From positions 620,001 through 684,000 of the forward strand of contig NZ_NTMH01000040.1 in NCBI RefSeq assembly GCF_002307475.1: 64,000 nt of DNA. The letters are read 5' to 3'. The position numbers and the translations under genes were made by a program. Shown piece after piece: positions 1 to 8,964 of the stretch. How positions within the stretch are numbered: the stretch's first letter is position 1; every line of letters begins with the position of its first letter. The notes under the pieces were generated by a model. It did no database searches. It was not told the DNA's origin and saw nothing but the letters and a program-made list of their open reading frames with translations. This DNA is from Pantoea allii (GTDB lineage Bacteria; Pseudomonadota; Gammaproteobacteria; Enterobacterales; Enterobacteriaceae).

Positions 1-1095
1 CTGACGGGCGGTATCCAGGCAACCGGCAATTATCCCGGTCGGGCGCGCAATGCGGTTGAGCTGCGTGCCGATCTGGATAAAGCCATGTCGTTAATTCCCG
101 GCCCGAAAAGAGTCAATCTGCATGCTATCTATCTGGAAAGTGATCAGCCGGTTGAGCGCGATGCAATTGAACCGCAGCATTTCCGTCACTGGGTCGAATG
201 GGCAAAGCAAAACCAGCTCGGGCTGGATTTTAACCCGACCTGTTTTTCCCATGCGCACAGCGCGGAGGGTTTCACGCTGGCGCACGCCGATGCGGGCATC
301 CGTCAGTTCTGGATCGATCACTGCAAAGCCAGCCGCCGCATTTCGGCTTACTTTGGTGAGCAGCTTGTCACGCCTTCCGTTATGAATATTTGGGTACCGG
401 ATGGGATGAAAGATCTCACGGTCGATCGTGCGGCACCGCGCCAGCGTCTGGTCAGCTCACTGGATGCGATTATCAGCGAAAAATACAACCCGCAACACCA
501 TATCGATGCGGTTGAAAGCAAGCTGTTTGGCATCGGTGCAGAGAGTTATACGGTAGGCTCCAACGAATTCTGCCTGGGCTTCGCCGCCAGTCGCCAGATT
601 GCGCTGACACTGGATGCGGGCCATTTCCATCCTACCGAAGTGATCTCCGACAAAATCTCGACAGCGATGCTGTTTGTCCCGCGGCTGCTGCTGCACGTCA
701 GCCGTCCGGTGCGCTGGGACAGCGATCATGTGGTCCTGTTGGATGATGAAACCCAGGCCATTGCCCATGAAATCGCACGCCAGAAGCTGTTCGATAAAGT
801 GCATATCGGTCTCGACTTTTTTGACGCCTCAATCAACCGCATTGCCGCCTGGGTGATTGGCACACGCAATACCAAAAAAGCCTTGCTGCGTGCCCTGCTG
901 GAACCGAGCGATCAGCTCAGAGCGCTGGAACGTGAAGGGGATTACACCGCGCGTCTGGCACTGCTCGAAGAGCAAAAATCTCTGCCGTGGCAGGCGGTCT
1001 GGGAAGCCTGGTGCCTGCGCCATGATGTGCCGGCCGATGCCAGCTGGCTGAGCGAGGTTCGTCACTATGAACACCACACATTGCGTCAACGCTAA
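1..1095 (+). CDS. rhaA: L-rhamnose isomerase, 5' end outside window
   Basis: Isomerises L-rhamnose to L-rhamnulose in the cytoplasm, the first step of rhamnose catabolism. The frame is open from base 1 ([13 protein letters not shown]...), so the N-terminal part, about 55 residues judging from the roughly 419-residue family length, lies before the window. Family-typical segments are visible, such as [14 protein letters not shown] and [15 protein letters not shown], the latter in the metal and substrate site region. It is followed after 10 bases by rhaD and then rhaM, the usual rhaBADM order. Identity is secure from overall sequence recognition and context. Confidence 0.97.
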   Translation: MTGGIQATGNYPGRARNAVELRADLDKAMSLIPGPKRVNLHAIYLESDQPVERDAIEPQHFRHWVEWAKQNQLGLDFNPTCFSHAHSAEGFTLAHADAGIRQFWIDHCKASRRISAYFGEQLVTPSVMNIWVPDGMKDLTVDRAAPRQRLVSSLDAIISEKYNPQHHIDAVESKLFGIGAESYTVGSNEFCLGFAASRQIALTLDAGHFHPTEVISDKISTAMLFVPRLLLHVSRPVRWDSDHVVLLDDETQAIAHEIARQKLFDKVHIGLDFFDASINRIAAWVIGTRNTKKALLRALLEPSDQLRALEREGDYTARLALLEEQKSLPWQAVWEAWCLRHDVPADASWLSEVRHYEHHTLRQR

Positions 1096-1105
1096 GGAAA
1101 AGGCT

Positions 1106-1948
1106 ATGCAAACTATTTTGAACGCTGAGTTTGTGCAGGGGATGGTGAAAGTCACCAGTGATATGTGGCTGAAAGGCTGGGATGAGCGTAATGGCGGCAA
1201 TGTCAGCCTGCGCCTGTTACCGGAAGAGGTAGCCCCTTTTGCTGCCGATTTTTACGCGCAGCCGCGCTGTGTTGAGTTAAGTCAGCCTGTCCCGGACCTG
1301 GCCAACGACTGGTTTCTGGTCACGGGCTCGGGCAAGTTCTTTCGCAACGTTCAGCTTGATGCCGCGGACAGCCTGGTCCTGCTGCAGGTGGATGACAAAG
1401 GCTTGTCGTATCGCATCCATTGGGGGCTGAGTAACGGTGGAATGCCGACATCAGAACTGGCGTCCCATTTCCAGTCGCACGCTGTACGCAAACGCGTTAC
1501 GCAAGGGGCCGACAGGGTGATTATGCACTGCCATGCCACAAACTTTATGGCGCTGAGCTATGTCGTCAACCTCGACGCCGCGCGCTTCACTCGCCTGCTG
1601 TGGGAAGGCAGTACCGAATGCCTGGTGGTGTTTCCGGATGGCGTCGGGGTTCTGCCCTGGATGGTGCCCGGCACGGATGACATCGGTCAGGCGACCGCTG
1701 ACGAAATGGCCACTCACAGCCTGGTCATGTGGCCGTTCCACGGGATCTTTGGTGCAGGACCGACGCTGGATGACACCTTCGGCCTGATCGATACCGCGGA
1801 GAAGTCGTCTGAAGTGGTCGTGAAAGCCCTGTCGATGGGCGGCATACGTCAGAGCATCACGACGGCGCAGTTAATCGCGCTGGGTGAACGCTTTAATGTC
1901 AAGCCCTGGCCGGCGGCGCTTCAGGCGGTGCGCAGTGATGTTGCGTAA
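1106..1948 (+). CDS. rhaD: Rhamnulose-1-phosphate aldolase
   Basis: Class II zinc aldolase that splits L-rhamnulose-1-phosphate into dihydroxyacetone phosphate and L-lactaldehyde. The 280-residue protein matches the family length (274 in E. coli). Features seen are the N-terminal [11 protein letters not shown], the TGSGKFF phosphate-binding loop, and zinc-ligand histidines in the VIMHCHATN and [10 protein letters not shown] segments. The start at 1106 is preferred to an in-frame ATG at 1067 because it follows an AAGGAAAAGG ribosome site and avoids overlapping rhaA. The gene overlaps rhaM by 11 bases, which suggests translational coupling. Confidence 0.97.
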   Translation: MQTILNAEFVQGMVKVTSDMWLKGWDERNGGNVSLRLLPEEVAPFAADFYAQPRCVELSQPVPDLANDWFLVTGSGKFFRNVQLDAADSLVLLQVDDKGLSYRIHWGLSNGGMPTSELASHFQSHAVRKRVTQGADRVIMHCHATNFMALSYVVNLDAARFTRLLWEGSTECLVVFPDGVGVLPWMVPGTDDIGQATADEMATHSLVMWPFHGIFGAGPTLDDTFGLIDTAEKSSEVVVKALSMGGIRQSITTAQLIALGERFNVKPWPAALQAVRSDVA

Positions 1949-2252
1949 GGCGTTTGTGATGCAGGTGCATCCGGACTGCCACGATGAGTATCTGCGCCGT
2001 CATTCGCCCATCTGGCCTGAGTTGGAACAAACGCTTAAAGCGCACGGTGCGCATCACTATGCCATCTGGCTGGATACGACGCGCCACCTGCTCTTTGCCA
2101 GCGTGGAGATCGAATCAGAGGCGCGCTGGCTGGCGGTGGCGCAGACGGCGGTGTGCCAGCGCTGGTGGGCATCCATGCAGGATGTGATGGTGACGAATGC
2201 GGATAACAGCCCGGTCAGCGAACCATTACAGCCCATGTTCTATCTGCCTTAG
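1938..2252 (+). CDS. rhaM: L-rhamnose mutarotase
   Basis: Interconverts the alpha and beta anomers of L-rhamnose. The 104-residue product begins [18 protein letters not shown] and contains HSPIWPEL and HHYAIWLD, characteristic of the RhaM/YiiL family, which is also 104 residues in E. coli. The start at 1938 (ATG) lies inside the end of rhaD. An upstream in-frame ATG at 1884 would add 18 residues with no homology. It is the last gene of the operon here. Confidence 0.95.
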   Translation: MLRKAFVMQVHPDCHDEYLRRHSPIWPELEQTLKAHGAHHYAIWLDTTRHLLFASVEIESEARWLAVAQTAVCQRWWASMQDVMVTNADNSPVSEPLQPMFYLP

Positions 2253-2266
2253 GCCGTTATCGGGCG

Positions 2267-2294
2267 ACAGGGCCGGATGAAAAGGGCCCTGTCC
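2267..2294 (+). terminator. Hairpin after rhaM
   Basis: A perfect 9-bp inverted repeat (GACAGGGCC / GGCCCTGTC) with a 10-base loop lies 14 bases after the rhaM stop. There is no uridine run, so it may stabilise or terminate the rha transcript weakly. A second GC-rich hairpin (GGCGGTG / CACCGCC) follows about 35 bases later. Confidence 0.4.
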
Positions 2295-2367
2295 TGCGCA
2301 GGGTTGCGGCGGTGGTGCTCTGGCGTCACCGCCGACCTGCGTAATGGCGCTGCGGAGGGCGACAACC

Positions 2368-3792
2368 TCAGTAGCGAACCCGGCTGCTGCCCAGGCGCAA
2401 GTTGGGCACGGCTGACATGACCGGGCCAGGGATCACCGGCATGCCGTTCAGCATCGACAAAAATGCCTGTGCCCAGTGATGGCTGTCATGCAGATGCAAG
2501 CCCTTCATCAGGCGCGCATGCAGATGTCGCCGTTCACGCAATGGCATCTGCAGGGCGCTGTGAATGGCATCGGCCATGGCATCCGGATCGTAAGGATTGA
2601 CGATAAGCGCACCGTCCATTTGCTCTGCCGCGCCAGCAAACTGCGACAGAATCAGCATGCCTGGGTTATCCGGGTCCTGCAACGCCACATACATTTTTGC
2701 CATTAAACTCATTCCCGACATCAGCGGCGTGACCAGCGCTACGCGTGAGGCGCGATAAATGCCCGCCTGTTCCTCACGGCTGTAGGCATGAGTCAGACAG
2801 TTAACGGGATACCAGTTCATCATGCCGTGTACGCCGTTAAATTCGCCGCAAAGGGTTTCTAACGTGTGCGCGATGCCCGGTGCCCGGTCTGCGTAGCCCG
2901 CAGCGTGCGGTGCCAGCTGTAGCAGGGTGATATTTTTTTGATAAACCGCATGTTTGCGCAGCAGCACCTCTATCGCGCTGATGCGGTAAGGCAGTCCGGC
3001 GCTTTCATCAAGATGGCCGCCGCTCAGTACGGTGTTTTCCGCTAAGCTTTCACGGCACTGCATTTCCATAAAGGCACAGCTGTTGCTGTCACGCAGACAG
3101 CGCACATCATCAAGATCAATCCCGACAGGAAAGACGCCGAGCTTCACAATCCGTCCCTGCACGCGAATGCTGTCGGCGCTCAGGCGCTCGGTACGACATT
3201 CGCTCTCCAGCCAGACGATAAAGTTGTTCATGTCCTGAACGGTCTGAAAGCCAATCAGGTCACAGCACAGCAGCGATTCTGTGAGCCAGCGCCAGTCGGG
3301 AATCGCCTCAAACATCTTGCCCGAGGGAAAAGGTTGATGCAGGAAAAAGCCCACCGGGTTGGTCAGTCCGGCCTCTCGAAGGTAGTGGGCGCAGCCTAAC
3401 AGGTGGTAATCCTGTATCCAGATGGCGTCGTCGGGCATGGCGTTTTCACTGATGACCTGTGCGTAGGCTTCGTTAATTTTTTTATATTCCCGATAGCCGT
3501 CAGCAGAGAAGCGGGCCAGGTCCGGACGCTGGTGGAAAACCGGCCACATCCCTTTATGAACATACTGGTGATAACCTTCATTCACCTCGTCCCTGGACAG
3601 AGGAAAGGTCAGGGTTGCATAAGCGCCTTTCTGCTGAGCGCTCAGCGGCCTCGGCGCATCAGGAGGCAGAACCGCCGTCTCGCCATCCCAGCTGATCCAG
3701 AGTCCGCCGTTGCGGGAAAGAAGACCTTCATAAATGGCGGACAGGGTGGAACGTTGTGAATGATTGTGTGATACCAGGATAAAACCTGACAT
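2368..3792 (-). CDS. OtsA-like trehalose-6-phosphate synthase homologue, catalytically degenerate
   Basis: A 474-residue GT20-fold protein, the same length as E. coli OtsA, which makes trehalose-6-phosphate from UDP-glucose and glucose-6-phosphate. The fold is clearly kept (GGLWISWDGET, WIQDYHLL, GFFLHQPFP, SQFAGAAEQ). Compared from memory with E. coli OtsA, the key binding and catalytic residues are replaced: the N-terminal Arg is Asn10, the ERLDYSKG motif reads GGHLDESAG (Arg to His260, Lys to Ala265), the Arg of TSRGD is Ala, and LRDGMNLVAKE reads LMSGMSLMAKM (Asp to Ser359, Glu to Met367). Trp32, Tyr74, Trp83, Asp128 and His152 remain. It is therefore probably not a normal synthase. No otsB is adjacent. 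Start 3792 has a good ribosome site (AAGGAAAACACC-ATG). An upstream in-frame extension to 4044 has no support. Confidence 0.85.
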   Translation of the reverse strand: MSGFILVSHNHSQRSTLSAIYEGLLSRNGGLWISWDGETAVLPPDAPRPLSAQQKGAYATLTFPLSRDEVNEGYHQYVHKGMWPVFHQRPDLARFSADGYREYKKINEAYAQVISENAMPDDAIWIQDYHLLGCAHYLREAGLTNPVGFFLHQPFPSGKMFEAIPDWRWLTESLLCCDLIGFQTVQDMNNFIVWLESECRTERLSADSIRVQGRIVKLGVFPVGIDLDDVRCLRDSNSCAFMEMQCRESLAENTVLSGGHLDESAGLPYRISAIEVLLRKHAVYQKNITLLQLAPHAAGYADRAPGIAHTLETLCGEFNGVHGMMNWYPVNCLTHAYSREEQAGIYRASRVALVTPLMSGMSLMAKMYVALQDPDNPGMLILSQFAGAAEQMDGALIVNPYDPDAMADAIHSALQMPLRERRHLHARLMKGLHLHDSHHWAQAFLSMLNGMPVIPGPVMSAVPNLRLGSSRVRY

Positions 3793-3910
3793 GGTGTTTT
3801 CCTTATGGGCGGGCAGGGCATCAGTCGCCGTGCCCGATGTCCAACAGTCGTCGTGTGGAGGTCGGATGAGAAACTGCAGCAGGCCGCACATGGCAAGGCG
3901 TCCTGTTCGC

Positions 3911-4462
3911 TTAATGGTGTTGGGTGCGGTCAGCACGCACCGAATCACCCAGGCCATCAGGTGAAACCGTCCTGAGATAAATGCCCGGCAGCGCGTCATG
4001 ACAAATAAACCCGTTACGTTCCAGAAAAGCCGGCGCGCTGTCACTCAGGGCAATAATGCGCTGGCAGCCACTGGCACCGGGATGTGTCATACAACAGTGC
4101 AGCAGCCAGGAGCCCAGCCCGACATAGCGATATTCCGGCGAGATAAACAGGTCCTGTATTATCCAGGTTTCGGCCATATCGGTGATCACGCGCGCAAAGC
4201 CAATCTGGCGGGCATGGCGATAAAGCCCAAAACAGAGACTGCTGTTCAGTGCCAGCGTCAGAAAGCGCGCATCAGGGATCGCCGCACCCAGCCACTGGGC
4301 AATCAGCCGCGGGTTGAGCATGGCCGGATCGGTATTAACCTCCATCGTCTCTCTGAACCATTTACGGGGAGACATCAGGCGAAGGCGCTGCTGCTCGGCA
4401 AGATCCGCCACCACGGCATCACCACAAACCGGCAGGAAAGAGGACGCATTCACGCATTTCAT
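3911..4462 (-). CDS. GNAT-family N-acetyltransferase
   Basis: A 183-residue protein with a C-terminal GNAT acetyl-CoA-binding motif: LFISPEYRYVGLGSWLL contains the R-x-x-G-x-G signature, followed by a helix and a strand (RIIALSDSAPAFLERNGF), where the F-x-x-x-GF end is typical of the fold. The substrate cannot be told. Start 4462 is chosen because AAGGA lies about nine bases upstream; an in-frame start at 4489 has none. The gene is co-directional with the degenerate otsA-like gene, 118 bases apart, so the two may be co-transcribed. Confidence 0.75.
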   Translation of the reverse strand: MKCVNASSFLPVCGDAVVADLAEQQRLRLMSPRKWFRETMEVNTDPAMLNPRLIAQWLGAAIPDARFLTLALNSSLCFGLYRHARQIGFARVITDMAETWIIQDLFISPEYRYVGLGSWLLHCCMTHPGASGCQRIIALSDSAPAFLERNGFICHDALPGIYLRTVSPDGLGDSVRADRTQHH

Positions 4463-4825
4463 CAACGGCTTCCTTGTACATGGACGCATCTGCGCCCGGT
4501 GCTGTAGATTTAAGCGCCCGGCGTGTAAAAGTGGCGTAAAAAAAATCTGATGCGGTGTAAAAAGGGTGCAAAGGAAAAGCGACGAGGTGGGCGCGCCGAG
4601 CCCGTTATCCGACGTTAAGGCTGGGCTGGAGTGAGTTATCGAAAGATCCGCGCCCGCAGAACAGGCGTTATTTTCTTAATACCGGGCACAGCTTAAGACT
4701 ACGGCCAGAAGACAGAGAAGAATTGTTCGCTCGTAAGCCCGATGTTTAACCCCTGAACGGCTTACTGAATTTCAACGGTGTCTTTACTGGTGTCGCATTA
4801 TTCCGATCGCCGCTTTAACGGCTAA
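4463..4825. other. Intergenic stretch, no gene seen
   Basis: About 360 bases between the GNAT gene and the sugar-transporter gene, whose 3' end is at 4875. Both strands were read. Only short frames with no ribosome site or family likeness are present. It probably holds the promoter of the GNAT/otsA-like pair at its left end. Confidence 0.5.
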
Positions 4826-4863
4826 CGGATGCGTAACCCACTGGCAGGCGGGTTACGCATCCG
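4826..4863 (-). terminator. Perfect 14-bp hairpin after the GPH transporter gene
   Basis: CGGATGCGTAACCC and its exact reverse complement are separated by 10 bases, starting 12 bases after the stop of the leftward transporter gene. The downstream side on the minus strand is only modestly T-rich, so a rho-independent terminator is likely but not textbook. Confidence 0.55.
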
Positions 4864-4874
4864 TCACCCTCCGC

Positions 4875-6419
4875 CTACAGGGGTGAATTCACGGCGGTAT
4901 CGTTAGTTTTTTTCGCCGGTGTGACGCCCCAGACTTCGTCATATTCATACCCGGTCAGCGATTTGATCACTTTGCGCGTTTCTGCATCGCAGTCTTTAGG
5001 TGCGCCGCCAAGCTTACGACGTGCGACTTCTTTGATCAGCAACCTGTGACTGCTCTGGGTCAGCTTGAACTTATAGGTCAGCCAGAAACTGATGGCCAGT
5101 AGTGTGCCAGACACAAACACCATCAATACCACAATGGCATTAATCGCACTCTCGGGTTGGGCGCCATTTCCTTTCGTAAAACCGCTTTCCTGCAGGACGA
5201 CCCCAATCATAAAGATGGCAATGGCGACAGAGCTTTTACGGGTTAACACCATTACGCCAGCAAAGATTCCCTCCCGACGCTTGCAGGTGACCATCTCATC
5301 AATATCAGGAATAAAACTGTAGATGTTCCAGGGAATGTAGAACAACCCGGCACGGGCGATGCCCATAAAAAGAAATATCGCGCTGAACAGAAGGGCCGGT
5401 ACCTGCCAGTGCCAGAGATAAACGGCAAACAGAAAGAATAAGATCACCAGAATACTGAGATAAGAAATTCTCAGTGCGGTTGAGGGCGTCATATTTAACC
5501 GGCCTAACAGCATCATAAATACAAACGTACCCGGGATAGACATAAACATCATGTTGCTCAGTAACAGAGAGGCCAGTGAGGCGTCCTGTTTCAGACCGTA
5601 AATCACAAAGTAGGTAAAAACGGCCAGGAAGACATCCATTGCGGTAAATGAGCAGATATAAATCATCAGATGCTGGCGAAAGGCTCTGATTTTGAATGAT
5701 GAAATCAGGTCCACAAACAAATATTTAAAATGCGCCAGGAAATGACCTTTCCTGACCGGGTGGATCTCATCAGGCTGCCCGGTCTGTATATCTTTCGCTT
5801 CCCAGGTCGTGAGCCAGGTAATAAAGACGGCAACACAATAAATGACCGAAAAAATGATCCCCGTCAGCGTGTAAGTGATGGCGTTATCTTTGCCGGTGTA
5901 GGTCATGAGCAGCCCCGGCACGGAGACAGCCAGAAAACTCCCGAGCGAAGAGAACATCAGGCGCACGCCGGACAGACGCGTACGCTCGCTGAAGCGGTTG
6001 GTCATCTCAGATGACAGGGTTTCCCACGGGACCAGCACCATTGCAGAGAGTAATTCAATAGTGAGGTACGTACCGAGATAATACCAGTAGCTCATGTCCG
6101 TCACCCACAGTGCGCCATACAGCAGCATCAAGGGTGACGACATTAATAAAAAGAAGCGGCGGCGGCCAAATTTACGGCCCGCCCATGTATTGCCGAAATT
6201 ATCGGTGATGTAACCCATTATCGGGCTTAAAACAGAATCGATGACGCGGGCAATGGCAAATATAGATCCCGCTTCAAATACCGATAATCCGCAATAAGTG
6301 GTGTAAAAAAATAATAGCCAGGCACCGATAACGGCAAAAGCGCCTCCGCCAAATAAATCCGTTAAGCCGTAGCCGATTGCCACGCCATAACCTACGCGAC
6401 GCTGAGTGGGTTTAACCAT
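4875..6419 (-). CDS. GPH-family (MFS) sugar:cation symporter
   Basis: A 514-residue inner-membrane transporter with about 12 hydrophobic segments. The N-terminus (YGLTDLFGGGAFAVIGAWLLFFYT) and the loop DNFGNTWAGRKFGRRRFF are typical of the glycoside-pentoside-hexuronide symporter family (MelB, YicJ, oligogalacturonide TogT type). It lies downstream of two Gfo/Idh/MocA dehydrogenase genes on the same strand and near a divergent LacI regulator, which suggests uptake of the glycoside or sugar acid that the dehydrogenases process. The exact substrate is unknown. The C-terminal tail after the last membrane segment is long and polar (about 60 residues). Confidence 0.85.
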   Translation of the reverse strand: MVKPTQRRVGYGVAIGYGLTDLFGGGAFAVIGAWLLFFYTTYCGLSVFEAGSIFAIARVIDSVLSPIMGYITDNFGNTWAGRKFGRRRFFLLMSSPLMLLYGALWVTDMSYWYYLGTYLTIELLSAMVLVPWETLSSEMTNRFSERTRLSGVRLMFSSLGSFLAVSVPGLLMTYTGKDNAITYTLTGIIFSVIYCVAVFITWLTTWEAKDIQTGQPDEIHPVRKGHFLAHFKYLFVDLISSFKIRAFRQHLMIYICSFTAMDVFLAVFTYFVIYGLKQDASLASLLLSNMMFMSIPGTFVFMMLLGRLNMTPSTALRISYLSILVILFFLFAVYLWHWQVPALLFSAIFLFMGIARAGLFYIPWNIYSFIPDIDEMVTCKRREGIFAGVMVLTRKSSVAIAIFMIGVVLQESGFTKGNGAQPESAINAIVVLMVFVSGTLLAISFWLTYKFKLTQSSHRLLIKEVARRKLGGAPKDCDAETRKVIKSLTGYEYDEVWGVTPAKKTNDTAVNSPL

Positions 6420-6522
6420 CGATAAAATTCCTGTTCTGGTAGGTGTTTTATAACGGCAGAGGTGCGCGATGCTGCCGTCTCTGTTATAGACAGAAGTGGA
6501 AATAAAGTCGGTCAGCGGTAGG

Positions 6523-7587
6523 TTATCCCGCGTTAGCTAACATCTGTGCTTTAATGCATAATTCGGCGGCTTTAAATGCATGTTCTTGCGTCATAGCCTG
6601 TTCAGTGCGATGCAGACAGTCATTAATTAACTGGCCGAAAAACGGAAACCCCACGGTGCCAGAAACGCTGTAACGAAATTCGCCGTCATTATTAACCAGG
6701 TACACTACGTCCTGCTCATCGCGCGTCAGATCGGTGTATTTGCGGATTTCGATGTATCCTTCGGTGCCAAGTAACGTCATGCGTCCGTCACCCCACGTTG
6801 ATAAGCCATCAGGTGTGAACCAGTCACAGCGAAAATAACCCGTCGCGCCGTTTTCGCCCGCCAGCATTGCCTCACCGAAATCTTCAAACTGCGGGTGGAA
6901 AGGATGACTGAAATTGCGGACCTGACTGGCGACCACCGTGGCGTCGCGGTTGCCGGTGTAATAGAGGAACTGCTCTATCTGGTGGCTGCCGATATCACAC
7001 AGGATGCCGCCAAAATAACGGCGCTGGTAGAACCAGTCTGGTCGGCCCGTGCCTTCCCGATGTGGACCCGTGCCTAGTGTCTGGACGACCTGGCCAATTG
7101 CGCCTTGTTCAACCAGTTGCCCGGCGAATACCGCACTTTCCACATGCAGACGCTCGCTGTAATAAACGGCATATTTACGGCCGGTTTTGACACACATCGC
7201 TCTGGCATCGTCGAGTTGTTCCAGAGTGGTCAGGGGAGCCTTATCGGTAAAATAGTCTTTATCGGCCGCCATGACCTTCAGCCCCAGCGCGCAGCGCTGT
7301 GAGGGAATAGCGGCGGCTGCCACTAACTGCACCTGCCGATCGGCAAGGATCGTATCGAGTGAATCGGCAATCTGTACGTGCGGAAACTGCTGGACGAATT
7401 TATCGACCTTGGCCGCATCCGCGTCATAAACCCACTTCAGGGTTGCACCGGCCTCGGTAAGGCCATTGCACATGGCATAAATATGTCCATGATCGAGCCC
7501 TGTGGCGGCAAAGATAAACTCGCCTGGATTGACTACGTGCTGCGGCTTGCCTTTCGGCGCGTAATTCATGCCATCCTTTTTATTCAT
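6523..7587 (-). CDS. Gfo/Idh/MocA-family oxidoreductase (first of pair)
   Basis: A 354-residue NAD(P)-dependent sugar dehydrogenase-like protein. It has an N-terminal Rossmann domain (FIFAATGLDHGHIYAMCNGL) and a C-terminal alpha/beta domain (FGGILCDIGSHQIEQFLYYTG, with the conserved D-I-G-x-H-x-x-x metal or substrate motif). The usual E-K-P motif is replaced by TDKAPL, which still carries the lysine. Start 7587 follows TGAGGAAACAACC. The gene lies 10 bases after the other dehydrogenase gene, so they form an operon. The substrate is not identifiable. Confidence 0.85.
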   Translation of the reverse strand: MNKKDGMNYAPKGKPQHVVNPGEFIFAATGLDHGHIYAMCNGLTEAGATLKWVYDADAAKVDKFVQQFPHVQIADSLDTILADRQVQLVAAAAIPSQRCALGLKVMAADKDYFTDKAPLTTLEQLDDARAMCVKTGRKYAVYYSERLHVESAVFAGQLVEQGAIGQVVQTLGTGPHREGTGRPDWFYQRRYFGGILCDIGSHQIEQFLYYTGNRDATVVASQVRNFSHPFHPQFEDFGEAMLAGENGATGYFRCDWFTPDGLSTWGDGRMTLLGTEGYIEIRKYTDLTRDEQDVVYLVNNDGEFRYSVSGTVGFPFFGQLINDCLHRTEQAMTQEHAFKAAELCIKAQMLANAG

Positions 7588-7597
7588 GGTTGTTTCC

Positions 7598-8767
7598 TCA
7601 CGCAAAATTTTTACCCAACGGGATGTCGTCGACATCAGCGAAGTTATCTACTGAAGCCTGCTTTTCGTAGAAATGGGGCGCACTGGCAATCAGTCCGCCG
7701 GTACAATAGAAGGCGTCATCTTCAGGAATAGGTAGCGAGACCGTACTTTTGGTGATGGCCGATTTATAGATGGCGGTAATTAATTCCAGCGACCGTTTAC
7801 CCTGCTCGCCATCGATTAATGGCGCACACTGTTGCTCAATGGCGCAGAAAAAGTCATTCACCTGCCCGGCATGCAGCGTCCAGTTCAGAGGTGGCACATC
7901 GGCATATAAGCGCTCCAGCTCGCTTTCCAGAGCAATATTGTTATCTTTTTCCGGAAAGCCATTCTCCGCGGCCTGGTTAGCCACGGTTTTCCAGGGCGCA
8001 GAGAGGCGCGCTTTTTCACCCTGTAGGATGATTTTTTGATCTTCTCCGTGATGCACAACCGAGGCCGTTAGCTGCGCAAGAGTTCCATTCGGAAAGCGGA
8101 AAATAGCGGCGCTGAGATCCTCGACTTCGGCGTTGTCGTGGGCCACGTTGCCCATCATGGCAACCACTTCACTGGGGGCACCGAGCATCCACTGCATGGC
8201 ATCGATATGGTGCACCGCATGATTAAGCGTACAACCGCCGCCTTCTTTCTCCCAGGTGCCACGCCACCACAGGTCATAATAAGAGTGGCCCCGCCACCAG
8301 AATGAATCGACCTGTGCGTGACAGATTTTCCCTGCCAGCCCCGAATCAACAGCGGCTTTTAAGCGCCAGAAGGCATCGGTAAAACGGTTCTGTGCCACCA
8401 CGGAAAGGACCTTTCCGCTGGCCTTTTGCGCCGCCATCATGGCATCGCACTCTTCGAGTGATGCCGCCATTGGCTTTTCGCATAACACATGTTTTCCCGC
8501 CTGTAGTGCCGCAATGGTGTTTTCTGCGTGCACATAGGGTGGGGTGCAGACATCAACGACATCAATATCTGCGCCTTCTGCCAGCATCGCATGATGATCG
8601 CTGTAAACGCGCACATCCTGCAGGCCATAACGCTGTAATTTATCGCGGGCTTTGTCAGGATAAACATCAACAACGGCGACAATTTTGCCGCGTTCAGGAA
8701 ATTGCAAAAATGCCTGAATATGTAAATTGGCAATGTTGCCCATGCCCACTATTGCAATTTTTAGCAT
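7598..8767 (-). CDS. Gfo/Idh/MocA-family oxidoreductase (second of pair)
   Basis: A 389-residue dehydrogenase with the canonical nucleotide-binding motif IVGMGNIANLH, the catalytic-lysine motif CEKPMA, and a C-terminal GGGCTLNHAVHHIDAMQWML segment. It probably oxidises or epimerises a sugar or sugar-lactone with NAD(H). Start 8767 (MLKIAIVG) has GGAGAATAAGC upstream; the in-frame start at 8839 would add 24 residues before the Rossmann fold. It is the first gene of the leftward operon with a second dehydrogenase and the GPH transporter, divergent from a LacI-family regulator. Confidence 0.88.
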   Translation of the reverse strand: MLKIAIVGMGNIANLHIQAFLQFPERGKIVAVVDVYPDKARDKLQRYGLQDVRVYSDHHAMLAEGADIDVVDVCTPPYVHAENTIAALQAGKHVLCEKPMAASLEECDAMMAAQKASGKVLSVVAQNRFTDAFWRLKAAVDSGLAGKICHAQVDSFWWRGHSYYDLWWRGTWEKEGGGCTLNHAVHHIDAMQWMLGAPSEVVAMMGNVAHDNAEVEDLSAAIFRFPNGTLAQLTASVVHHGEDQKIILQGEKARLSAPWKTVANQAAENGFPEKDNNIALESELERLYADVPPLNWTLHAGQVNDFFCAIEQQCAPLIDGEQGKRSLELITAIYKSAITKSTVSLPIPEDDAFYCTGGLIASAPHFYEKQASVDNFADVDDIPLGKNFA

Positions 8768-8923
8768 GCTTATTCTCCATTGGTTCGCTGGGTTGTGGTG
8801 CCTGCGGAAGACCATAAAAAAGCGCTGGAGAGGGGACAAACTGTTTTTGTGAGAATGTTCGCAGAGCGAGGCGGATGTTTGTGAACGGAATGTAAAATCA
8901 CCGTATTATCAATCCACTATAGC

Positions 8924-8943
8924 TGCAAAAAATTGCAAAAAAT
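8924..8943. promoter_or_regulatory. Tandem 10-bp repeat in the divergent promoter region
   Basis: TGCAAAAAAT occurs twice back-to-back in the 197-base gap between the dehydrogenase operon and the LacI-family gene. The position suits a regulator site or an A-tract-curved promoter element. It is not a classical LacI-type palindrome, so the assignment is a guess. Confidence 0.3.
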
Positions 8944-8964
8944 GATTGGGATGGGGATCACATT

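Noticed and set aside
1884-1937. N-terminal extension of rhaM from ATG 1884.
   Set aside because: Adds 18 residues overlapping rhaD deeply; ATG 1938 gives the exact 104-residue family length.
3793-4044. N-terminal extension of the OtsA-like protein to 4044.
   Set aside because: The extra 84 residues have no GT20 similarity, and the ribosome site lies before the ATG at 3792.
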